A stretch of DNA of 9,914 bases from the NCBI GenBank assembly GCA_012799115.1, contig JAAZLY010000022.1, forward strand, positions 1-9,914, written 5' to 3'. Within the stretch, counting starts at the first letter, position 1. Each line of letters opens with the position of its first letter. Shown here piece after piece: positions 1 through 5,439 of this stretch. The translations under genes were made by a program, and so were the position numbers. The stretch is from Bacillota bacterium. Lineage in GTDB: Bacteria; Bacillota; Limnochordia; Darwinibacteriales; Darwinibacteriaceae. Under the pieces are notes generated by a model. That model ran no database searches, was not told the origin of the DNA, and saw only the letters and a program-made list of their open reading frames with translations.

Positions 1-944
1 CCCTGTCGGGCAATTTCCAGAGCATTGGCGGTTTGGTAGGCTTGCTGCCACAGATTAGCGATAATCCAGAGCGTGGCCATGAGTGTTGTTGGCGTTGTGA
101 CAACGACTTTTCGTTCCCAGGCGTATTGAAAGAGATCAGGATCTGATTGTAAGGCCAAGGCATAGGCGGGTTCAAGGGGCATAAAGAGCAACACAAAGTC
201 TGGGGATTTGATGCCCTTTTGCTTCTGATAATACTTGCCCTTTAGTCCATCCACATGGGCTTTGATAGAGCGGACCAACTCCTTCTTACAAAGCTCCCCT
301 TCTTCAGTATCCTTTGCTCCTAGATAGCGGTCGTAAGCGACTAGGGAGACCTTGGCATCAATGATCAAATGGCGATCTTCTGGGAGTAAGACCACCGCAT
401 CGGGCCTGATTTTGGTGCCTGCTTCGCTCCTTAAGTCGAGACCTTCTCCTTGGAGGGTAAACTCATGACCCTCCCTGAGACCTGATTCCTCCAAAATGCG
501 CGTTAGAATCATCTCCCCCCAGTCACCCTGGGTTTTTACTTCGCCCTTCAAGGCCGTGGTCAGTCTCTTCGCTTCAGCCGACATGGTGAGACCCACTTGT
601 TCCAGTGTTCCGATCTTAATCATGCTTTCCCGGTGGGTGTTTTCTACTTGCTGTTGAAACTCCACTAGGCGATGGCGGAGAGGTTCGAGAAGACTCTGCA
701 CTTGCTCGTGATTGGTGTTTGTCAATGTAGAGGCTTTACTCTCCAAAATCTCCTGGGCCAAATTCTGAAAGGCTGCCTGAAATTGGCCCTCTACCGCTGT
801 TAGATACTGTCTTTCTTCCTTCCTTGTTTCCTCGAGTAAATCAAGCTTGGCCTGGAGGCGGGTTTGCTTTTTGACCATTAGGGCATAGGTCACAAGCACA
901 CCAAGGAAGAAGGCTATTAAAGTCAATATGTATAGATTCGTCAT
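1..944 (-). CDS. rmuC: RmuC family protein, C-terminus cut off by window edge
   Basis: About 314 residues are readable on the minus strand with no stop before base 1, so the gene continues to the left. RmuC proteins are membrane-anchored, nuclease-fold proteins that limit inversions and rearrangements between short inverted repeats; the exact reaction is not settled. The order seen is family-typical. A single hydrophobic segment lies at about residues 4-24, followed by a charged Gln/Glu/Lys-rich coiled coil to about residue 120. The RmuC core then carries the GDWGE..L..ILEESGL signature near residue 140, the RPDAVV..P segment, and IIDAKVSL near residue 195. The ATG at 944 is preceded by AAGGAGGG (952-959) at an 8-base spacing, which fixes the start. 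The gene is divergent from the aldo/keto reductase. I see no truncation apart from the window edge. Confidence 0.95.
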   Translation of the reverse strand, partial: MTNLYILTLIAFFLGVLVTYALMVKKQTRLQAKLDLLEETRKEERQYLTAVEGQFQAAFQNLAQEILESKASTLTNTNHEQVQSLLEPLRHRLVEFQQQVENTHRESMIKIGTLEQVGLTMSAEAKRLTTALKGEVKTQGDWGEMILTRILEESGLREGHEFTLQGEGLDLRSEAGTKIRPDAVVLLPEDRHLIIDAKVSLVAYDRYLGAKDTEEGELCKKELVRSIKAHVDGLKGKYYQKQKGIKSPDFVLLFMPLEPAYALALQSDPDLFQYAWERKVVVTTPTTLMATLWIIANLWQQAYQTANALEIARQ

Positions 945-1062
945 TATGGCACCCTCCTTGCTCATCTAGATTGATTCTGGACTGGACTCCTTTTTCCTGT
1001 TTTCTCGTCGTGGCAGGGAAAAAGGGCAGTGGCTTCGAATATGACAACAAGGGGTGGTGACG
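945..1062. other. Divergent rmuC / aldo-keto reductase intergenic region
   Basis: This gap must carry the start signals of both divergent genes. Both ribosome binding sites are visible (952-959 on minus, about 1048-1053 on plus). I could not find a convincing -35/-10 pair on either strand. The only structure is an inverted repeat with 9-base arms (CCTTTTTCC 989-997 and GGAAAAAGG 1017-1025) separated by 19 bases. Its arms are simple homopolymer-rich tracts, so it may be chance. Confidence 0.4.
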
Positions 1063-2199
1063 ATGCAAAAAAGAATGATGGGTAAGACTGGTGAAGAAAT
1101 GAGCTTGCTGGGTTTTGGCTGTATGCGCCTGCCAACCTTGCCGAGCGGAGAGATCAACGATGAAGAGGCTATCTCCATGGTTCGCCGCGCCATTGATTCA
1201 GGGGTGAACTACTTGGATACCGCCTACAACTACCACGGCGGTAAGAGCGAAGAGTTTGTTGGAAAAGTGATTCAAGACGGTTACCGGGAAAAGGTACATA
1301 TTGCGACAAAACTACCCGTCTGGGCCGTAAACTCCACCGAAGACTGTGAACGTCTTTTCAGAGAGCAACTGGAACGGCTGGGCGTGGAACAAGTGGACTT
1401 TTACTTACTTCATTCTTTGAACAGGGATTCTTGGCAGAAAGCGGTAAAGTACGAAGCCTTGGAGCATCTGGAGAAATGGCAGTCGGAAGGCTTGATCAAG
1501 TATGTGGGGTTTTCCTTCCATGACGAGCTCCCTGTTTTCCGGGAGATCGTTGATGCCTATCCCTGGGACTTTTGCCAGATCCAGTTTAACTACATGGATG
1601 AAAACTACCAGGCAGGACTAGCCGGATTAAAGTATGCTGCATCGAAAGGCCTTGGGGTCATTATTATGGAGCCCCTCCGTGGCGGACGTCTAGTGCGTAA
1701 TATACCCCAGGAGATTCTGGATCTTTTCGAGGAAGCCGAAGTTAAGCGTACTCCAGCAGAATGGGGGTTACGCTGGGTAGCCAACCATCCAGAGGTTTCT
1801 TTGATCCTCAGCGGCATGAACACGATGGAAGAAGTAGAGGAAAATATTCGGATTATGGGGGAAGCGGAGCCTAATTCTCTGACCAAAGAGGAAGTTGGCC
1901 TCATGAAAAGGGCTAGGGACATTTATACCAATCGGATTAAGGTCTTGTGTACCGATTGTAAGTACTGTCTGCCCTGCCCTGAACATGTGGACATTCCCCA
2001 AGTTTTTAAGATCTACAATGATGCAAGTATCTACAACAACTTCCCTGGAAGCCGCTGGATGTACGAGGCTTTGGAGAAGAAGGAAGAGGACGCCGGACGC
2101 TGCGTTGCCTGCGGGCAATGTGAAGCCCTTTGTCCACAGAACCTCAATATTATTGACTCCTTAGCCACCGCTCACAGGGCTTTTACCACGGACTCCTAG
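1063..2199 (+). CDS. Aldo/keto reductase with C-terminal two-cluster ferredoxin module
   Basis: A predicted cytosolic oxidoreductase of the clostridial ferredoxin-fused aldo/keto reductase group; the substrate is unknown. From the ATG at 1063 the catalytic tetrad is D52, Y57 (in DTAYNYHGG), K83 (IATKLP) and H117 (VDFYLLHSLN). The H117 spacing matches the canonical aldo/keto reductase numbering. The NADPH-binding half of the barrel continues to about residue 290. The last 80 residues hold two cysteine motifs, CTDCKYCLPCP and CVACGQCEALCP, each able to bind a [4Fe-4S] cluster, so electrons may pass between ferredoxin-type carriers and the nicotinamide site (inference). Two in-frame GTGs at 1054 and 1057 are possible starts. 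I prefer 1063 because the purine-rich AAGGGG at 1048-1053 then sits 9 bases upstream. The 3' end overlaps the convergent niaX gene by 39 bases. Confidence 0.93.
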   Translation: MQKRMMGKTGEEMSLLGFGCMRLPTLPSGEINDEEAISMVRRAIDSGVNYLDTAYNYHGGKSEEFVGKVIQDGYREKVHIATKLPVWAVNSTEDCERLFREQLERLGVEQVDFYLLHSLNRDSWQKAVKYEALEHLEKWQSEGLIKYVGFSFHDELPVFREIVDAYPWDFCQIQFNYMDENYQAGLAGLKYAASKGLGVIIMEPLRGGRLVRNIPQEILDLFEEAEVKRTPAEWGLRWVANHPEVSLILSGMNTMEEVEENIRIMGEAEPNSLTKEEVGLMKRARDIYTNRIKVLCTDCKYCLPCPEHVDIPQVFKIYNDASIYNNFPGSRWMYEALEKKEEDAGRCVACGQCEALCPQNLNIIDSLATAHRAFTTDS

Positions 2200-2682
2200 T
2201 GGAACGCCTGCTTTGCGAAGTGAGCTGTAGAGGGCCAGGGTGATGGCGCTATCTGCGCTATGGTGTAGGGCGGTGCCGATCCCGATGATGACAAGGCCCT
2301 GATATAAACCGAAACCGAAAATCATGACAACAACCGCCTCAGCTAAGGCATGAATCGGTAGGGTAATCAGTAATACTTGCCAAAGGGATAATCCGCGGCG
2401 ATAGAGTCTAGCGCCAATGGCTCCGAAGAGTGCATGGGTGAGAGCCCGCATAGCCACGATGGGTCCTAGGGTGACAAAAAAGCCAAAGCTTGATCCTAGG
2501 CCCACCAAGACTGCTACCCAGGGACTAATGGTGATGGCTAGCATCGATGGCAAGTGGCTTGCTAAGGTCGCAGAAAAAGGTGGAATGGCCACCTGTAGCC
2601 AACCTTGAAAGGCCAGGGGAATGAGTAGGGCGAGTGCTGTGAGTAAAGCTCCGTAGAGCAGTTCTTTCATTGTCATTCGCAT
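2161..2682 (-). CDS. niaX: ECF transporter S component, probable niacin transporter NiaX
   Basis: A 173-residue, strongly hydrophobic protein with about six membrane segments and very few charged residues. Size and pattern fit the substrate-binding S component of an energy-coupling factor transporter, which borrows shared EcfA/A'/T subunits encoded elsewhere. The conserved-looking pieces are an N-terminal LLYGALLTALALLIPLAF helix and the central SPWVAVLVGLGSSFGFF and ALTHALFGAIGA segments. The niacin assignment comes from context: it is divergent from a NiaR-type repressor, and a palindrome covers its promoter. That pairing is known for NiaX in Firmicutes. The ATG at 2682 is chosen because GAGGAG (2691-2696) lies 8 bases away; a GTG at 2691 would overlap that site. 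Its last 39 bases run antisense into the aldo/keto reductase gene. The nicotinate specificity is inferred, not seen. Confidence 0.8.
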   Translation of the reverse strand: MRMTMKELLYGALLTALALLIPLAFQGWLQVAIPPFSATLASHLPSMLAITISPWVAVLVGLGSSFGFFVTLGPIVAMRALTHALFGAIGARLYRRGLSLWQVLLITLPIHALAEAVVVMIFGFGLYQGLVIIGIGTALHHSADSAITLALYSSLRKAGVPLGVRGKSPVSGG

Positions 2683-2769
2683 GACATTCACTCCTCAACT
2701 TCAAGATAGAGGATGTTTGACGAGGTCAAACTCCAAGGTGATTGCGGAGCAATCACCAGCTGTATATAC
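2683..2769 (-). promoter_or_regulatory. Structured niaX 5' leader with three small hairpins
   Basis: If transcription starts near 2769, the niaX leader is about 87 bases. Read in transcript order it can form three stems. The first has perfect 9-base arms, GGTGATTGC and GCAATCACC (2757-2749 with 2745-2737), around a 3-base loop. The second has perfect 7-base arms, GTTTGAC and GTCAAAC (2731-2725 with 2721-2715), around a 3-base loop. The third is a 5-base stem, TCCTC (2713-2709) with GAGGA (2696-2692), which would cover the ribosome binding site. I do not recognise a known riboswitch class. The first two palindromes could instead be protein-binding sites. Confidence 0.5.
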
Positions 2770-2770
2770 A
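2743..2770 (+). promoter_or_regulatory. Possible niaR promoter
   Basis: On the plus strand, TTGCGG (2743-2748) and TATACA (2765-2770) are 16 bases apart. The match is moderate. The -10 lies inside the palindromic operator, which would give niaR autorepression. Weaker than the opposing niaX promoter. Confidence 0.4.
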
Positions 2771-2774
2771 CCTG
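2757..2774. promoter_or_regulatory. Candidate NiaR operator, 18-base palindrome
   Basis: CAGCTGTATATACACCTG is a palindrome with a perfect TGTATATACA core (2761-2770) and a single mismatched pair in the flanks. The ACACCTG half-site resembles, as I recall it, the half-site reported for NiaR (YrxA) operators in Firmicutes. It covers the expected start point of the niaX promoter and a possible niaR -10, so a bound repressor could block both. A second, overlapping odd-centred palindrome, TGTATCATACA, follows at 2773-2783. Confidence 0.65.
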
Positions 2775-2775
2775 T

Positions 2776-2804
2776 ATCATACACTAGGACGGTCTAACTG
2801 GCAA
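2776..2804 (-). promoter_or_regulatory. niaX sigma-A promoter
   Basis: On the minus strand, TTGCCA (2799-2804) and TATGAT (2776-2781) are separated by exactly 17 bases. Each hexamer differs from consensus at one or two positions. The predicted start point falls near 2769, inside the palindromic operator. Confidence 0.7.
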
Positions 2805-2829
2805 GCAGGAATCACAGGGGGGACGAGGG

Positions 2830-3348
2830 ATGACTCAAGAAGAACGCAGAACTGAGATTCTTGCCCTTTTGGCTCAGGCCAAGGAACCCTTGACTGGCTC
2901 TCATTTGAGTGCCGTCCTGGGGGTTACCAGGCAGATCATTGTGGGCGATGTAGCGGTACTGAGGGCCCGAGGTGAAGAGATTATTGCCACCCCCAGAGGC
3001 TATCTTTTGTATCCACAGTCTCTCGCAGTTCATCATAGCACCATCGCCGTTCGTCACGGGAGCGATGAGGACGATCTAGCCCAAGAACTCAATATCATTG
3101 TTGATCTAGGAGGCACCGTCCTTGATGTGACGGTAGAACACCCTTTATACGGAGAGTTGACTGCTAATTTACAGCTTTCTAGTCGGGCTGAAGTGGAGCA
3201 GTTCATTGACAAAATGAAGGAGCTCCAAGCGGAGCCCCTTCTAGTTTTGACAGGTGGCTTTCATTTGCACCGGATCGAGACTCCCACAGCGGAAGTGATG
3301 GGGAGTATCCGGGATGCTCTGCGTGAAGCAGGCCTATTGGCTGAGTAG
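2830..3348 (+). CDS. niaR: NiaR-type transcription repressor (HTH + 3H domain)
   Basis: A 172-residue niacin-responsive repressor of NAD precursor uptake and synthesis genes, which acts by binding palindromic DNA. Residues about 5-60 form a winged helix-turn-helix (EERRTEILALLAQ, then LSAVLGVTRQIIVGDVAVLRARG). Residues about 70-170 form the 3H ligand/metal domain, named for conserved histidines. Visible here are H76, H104 (VEHPLYGE) and the H145-x-H147 pair in GGFHLHRIE, which match the metal-binding positions described for Thermotoga TM1602 as I remember them. Length is normal for the family. The ATG at 2830 follows a G-rich site (AGGGGGGACGAGGG). It is divergent from niaX with a shared operator between them, which supports niacin as effector. 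The stop lies 15 bases inside the convergent DJ-1/PfpI gene. Confidence 0.92.
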   Translation: MTQEERRTEILALLAQAKEPLTGSHLSAVLGVTRQIIVGDVAVLRARGEEIIATPRGYLLYPQSLAVHHSTIAVRHGSDEDDLAQELNIIVDLGGTVLDVTVEHPLYGELTANLQLSSRAEVEQFIDKMKELQAEPLLVLTGGFHLHRIETPTAEVMGSIRDALREAGLLAE

Positions 3349-3843
3349 CTCGATTAGGGCTTGGCCAAAGGCATCGGCTGCGTCGGGACCGTTGCCGGTG
3401 ATAATCTTACCATCGACTACAACATCAGAGTCTGTTAGCTTAGCGCCGTTTTGCTCCAAGATAGGGGCGCCATCAGGGAAGACGGTGGCCTTCTTGCCCA
3501 CTAGAACCTGGGCTTTAGCCAAGATTACAGGAGCAATGCAAATGGCCCCTAGAACTTTGTCTAAAGATACCATCTCCTTGGCCAAGGTATGAGCCAGGGG
3601 ATCCTCGAAATACTGTTCAGAGCCTCCACCGCCGATGAAGACTAGGGCGTCTAGCGCCGAAGGATGAAGCTCTGTTAGGAGGGTGTCTGGCTTGACCTTC
3701 AGTCCAAGCTTGCCCACGGCCGTCTCCTTGGAAGTCGAAACCGTTAAGACGTCAAAACCAGCTTCTTGCAGAAGATCATAGGGGACTTGGTATTCCTCGT
3801 CACGAAATTGATTCTCTGCGATAACAAGAGCAACTTTTTTCAT
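3334..3843 (-). CDS. DJ-1/PfpI family protein
   Basis: A 169-residue single-domain protein of the DJ-1/PfpI (ThiJ) superfamily, whose members include deglycase-like, chaperone-like and peptidase-like activities; the activity here cannot be told from sequence. Visible features are an N-terminal strand KKVALVIAENQFRDEEY carrying the conserved acidic E16/E17, the glycine turn IGGGGS (71-75), and the nucleophile elbow AICIAPVILA with C102. The residue after the cysteine is Ile, where PfpI-like peptidases carry His, so classical PfpI protease chemistry is unlikely. The ATG at 3843 has GAGAGGAG 8 bases upstream. The frame stays open upstream to 4200, but there it runs antisense to another gene and lacks a ribosome site, so the longer version is rejected. 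It overlaps the niaR 3' end by 15 bases. Confidence 0.9.
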   Translation of the reverse strand: MKKVALVIAENQFRDEEYQVPYDLLQEAGFDVLTVSTSKETAVGKLGLKVKPDTLLTELHPSALDALVFIGGGGSEQYFEDPLAHTLAKEMVSLDKVLGAICIAPVILAKAQVLVGKKATVFPDGAPILEQNGAKLTDSDVVVDGKIITGNGPDAADAFGQALIELLSQ

Positions 3844-3907
3844 GGAATTCACTCCTCTCTGCTGATCGTTTCTCCACGACAGGGTGTTTTCCTTGTGGGG
3901 AGGATGA

Positions 3908-4381
3908 ATGAGTACAATGAACGTTAAGGAACAGAAGAGACTACAGGCAGAAATTGAGGAGCTAGCTACTAGAATACCCCGTAAGGCTAGTAATGCCCTA
4001 CAACCGGATTTTGTTATCCGAGTTTTGAAACGTCTGTCGGAATTTTCTGGGGAGTGCGAGACCTGCCGGGAAGAATTGCAGGGTTTGGTGGGGCAAATTG
4101 ATGAGTTAGCAAAGGGTAGTGATCCCCTCTCCCTTGGAGAGCTTCGCCCCTTACAAAAACGGATGGATCGGGCTGTTTCCCATCTGCAAAACCGCCACAA
4201 GCTCCTTGTGCAAGGACAGTCCCAGTATATCTACATTGCTGTAGGACTATCCTTGGGGTTGGTGTTTGGTTTGGCCCTGTTTGATAATGCAGGGCTCGGA
4301 TTGGCGATCGGTGTGGCGCTTGGTGCCGCCCTTGGTTCAGGGCAAGATGCCAAGGCCAAGAAGGACGACCGTTTGATTTAA
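3908..4381 (+). CDS. Small membrane protein with CxxC motif, unknown function
   Basis: I do not recognise this 157-residue protein. Residues 1-104 are soluble, charged and largely helical, with Leu/Glu/Lys heptad-like runs (5-22, 35-70, 76-104) and one C50-ETC-53 pair that could bind metal or form a disulfide. Residues 107-125 (YIYIAVGLSLGLVFGLALF) and about 128-145 (AGLGLAIGVALGAALGSG) form two short, glycine-rich membrane helices in a hairpin, reminiscent of glycine zippers. A lysine-rich tail (146-157) follows, suggesting both ends are cytoplasmic. The start has GGGGAGG (3897-3903) only 4 bases upstream; the in-frame ATG at 3917 would be 13 bases away. Eight bases separate it from uridine kinase, so it is probably the first gene of that operon. 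Confidence 0.8.
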   Translation: MSTMNVKEQKRLQAEIEELATRIPRKASNALQPDFVIRVLKRLSEFSGECETCREELQGLVGQIDELAKGSDPLSLGELRPLQKRMDRAVSHLQNRHKLLVQGQSQYIYIAVGLSLGLVFGLALFDNAGLGLAIGVALGAALGSGQDAKAKKDDRLI

Positions 4382-4389
4382 GGGAAAAG

Positions 4390-5055
4390 GTGATTGATGT
4401 GCTGATTGTAGGTATTGCCGGTGGTACCGGCTCAGGTAAGACGACCTTCGCTAGGGCCTTGAAAGAGTCCTTGGGTACAGATTGCGTCATCGTGCCCCAA
4501 GACTCCTATTACGTTGCCAATACGGGACTTCCCTTCGAGGAACGCCTCTTAATTAACTATGACCATCCCGACGCACTAGAGGACGATCTCTTGATCGAAC
4601 ATTTGCGTCAGCTTCGGGCCGGAGAAAAAGTCCAGGTGCCCGTTTATGACTTTGCCAGTTACGCACGGACGCAAGAAACGGTGACGGTGGAACCTCGGGC
4701 CATAGTCCTTGTGGAGGGTATTCTGGTTTTGACCAATCCCCTCTTGCGGCGGGAGTTTGACCTGAAGGTCTTTGTGGATACTGATCCCGATGTACGAGTC
4801 TTGCGCAGGTTGACCCGTGATGTGCAGCAACGGGGCCGTAGCCTAGACTCTGTTCGCAATCAGTATCTAGAGACGGTCAAGCCAATGCATGAAGCCTTTG
4901 TAGAACCGTCGAAGCGGTATGCAGATTTAATCGTGCCAGAGGGAGGCTTCAACCAGGCAGCTTTAGAGACTGTGGCTGCACTATTACGCCAATATCTGCA
5001 GGGTTTGGAAGACGAAGACGGAAGGCGATTTGCTGCCAGTACAAGGGAGGTTTAG
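4390..5055 (+). CDS. udk: Uridine kinase
   Basis: Phosphorylates uridine (and probably cytidine) to UMP/CMP in cytosolic pyrimidine salvage. The 221 residues show the P-loop GGTGSGKT (11-18), the QDSYY motif (37-41), the NYDHPDA motif (56-62) that contacts the nucleoside, VPVYDF (83-88), the Walker-B-like VLVEGIL (106-112), and the LID region DPDVRVLRRLTRDVQQRG. All are standard for Udk and the length is normal, with a C-terminal tail (about 205-221) that is charged and probably disordered. The GTG at 4390 is used; a second GTG at 4399 is possible because AAAGGTGA at 4387-4394 sits at a good distance from it. It lies 8 bases after the preceding gene and 3 bases before the DUF1874 gene, so co-transcription is very likely. 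Confidence 0.95.
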   Translation: MIDVLIVGIAGGTGSGKTTFARALKESLGTDCVIVPQDSYYVANTGLPFEERLLINYDHPDALEDDLLIEHLRQLRAGEKVQVPVYDFASYARTQETVTVEPRAIVLVEGILVLTNPLLRREFDLKVFVDTDPDVRVLRRLTRDVQQRGRSLDSVRNQYLETVKPMHEAFVEPSKRYADLIVPEGGFNQAALETVAALLRQYLQGLEDEDGRRFAASTREV

Positions 5056-5058
5056 GCA

Positions 5059-5439
5059 GTGGAAGGAATGCGGCCTTGGGAGAATCTAGAGGAGTTCTTG
5101 CTCCCCAGTGACGAGAACTATCCGGTAGTCCTATTTAATGGACCCATTTGCACTACAACGGGTCTGTACCGTGTGACACTCCTTGATATTGGGGAGGCCA
5201 AAGAGTTGATTCAAACCTTCGGCTTTGTTTCTGCTGTTGGTCATCATGGGAGTGCGGAGGTGTTATCCCGGGTGCTTGAGGCGGAGGTGCCCATGAACCG
5301 CATCGAGTACAGCCAGAAGATTGGTCAGAAGGCCATTGCTTTGAAGTTGAAGATCAGGCCCCCTGAAGGTCTGATACTGAGCGCCTCTGAAATGGCCCAA
5401 ATCGGTTTTGAACTTCTTTTGTTAGAGAGACTCGAATGA
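5059..5439 (+). CDS. DUF1874 (STIV B116-like) protein, AcrIII-1/Crn2 ring nuclease family
   Basis: A 126-residue protein matching the DUF1874 family, which includes STIV B116, SIRV1 gp29 (the anti-CRISPR AcrIII-1), B. subtilis YddF and cellular Crn2. Characterised members cleave cyclic tetra-adenylate, the second messenger of type III CRISPR systems. The core reads VVLFNG (23-28), GEAKELI (45-51), GFVSAVGH (55-62), VPMNR (77-81), KIRPPEGLIL (98-107) and GFELLLLERLE (116-126). H62, R81, R100 and E103 line up at a constant offset with H47, R66, R85 and E88 of SIRV1 gp29, as I recall them, so the active site looks intact. About 20 extra residues precede the first strand. The GTG start has AAGGGAGG (5043-5050) at 8 bases. 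It follows udk by 3 bases and overlaps the next gene by ATGA. No CRISPR genes are in view, so a role in cA4 turnover is inference. Confidence 0.88.
   Translation: MEGMRPWENLEEFLLPSDENYPVVLFNGPICTTTGLYRVTLLDIGEAKELIQTFGFVSAVGHHGSAEVLSRVLEAEVPMNRIEYSQKIGQKAIALKLKIRPPEGLILSASEMAQIGFELLLLERLE

Noticed and set aside
989..1025. Inverted repeat CCTTTTTCC / GGAAAAAGG as a terminator or operator
   Set aside because: The arms are low-complexity tracts, the loop is 19 bases, and it lies between divergent genes where no terminator is expected.
1605..2118. Two minus-strand open frames inside the aldo/keto reductase
   Set aside because: Both are antisense to a gene with full catalytic and iron-sulfur motifs and have no recognisable domain.
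2417..2608. Plus-strand open frame inside niaX
   Set aside because: Shadow of a membrane protein gene on the other strand; Lys/Pro/Ala-rich with no domain and no ribosome site.
2683..2769. Known NAD riboswitch class in the niaX leader
   Set aside because: The stems are simple with 3-base loops, and I cannot match the conserved unpaired bases of either described NAD-binding class.
3844..4200. N-terminal extension of the DJ-1/PfpI frame by about 119 residues
   Set aside because: It runs antisense to the well-supported gene at 3908-4381, has no family similarity, and the ATG at 3843 has a good ribosome site.
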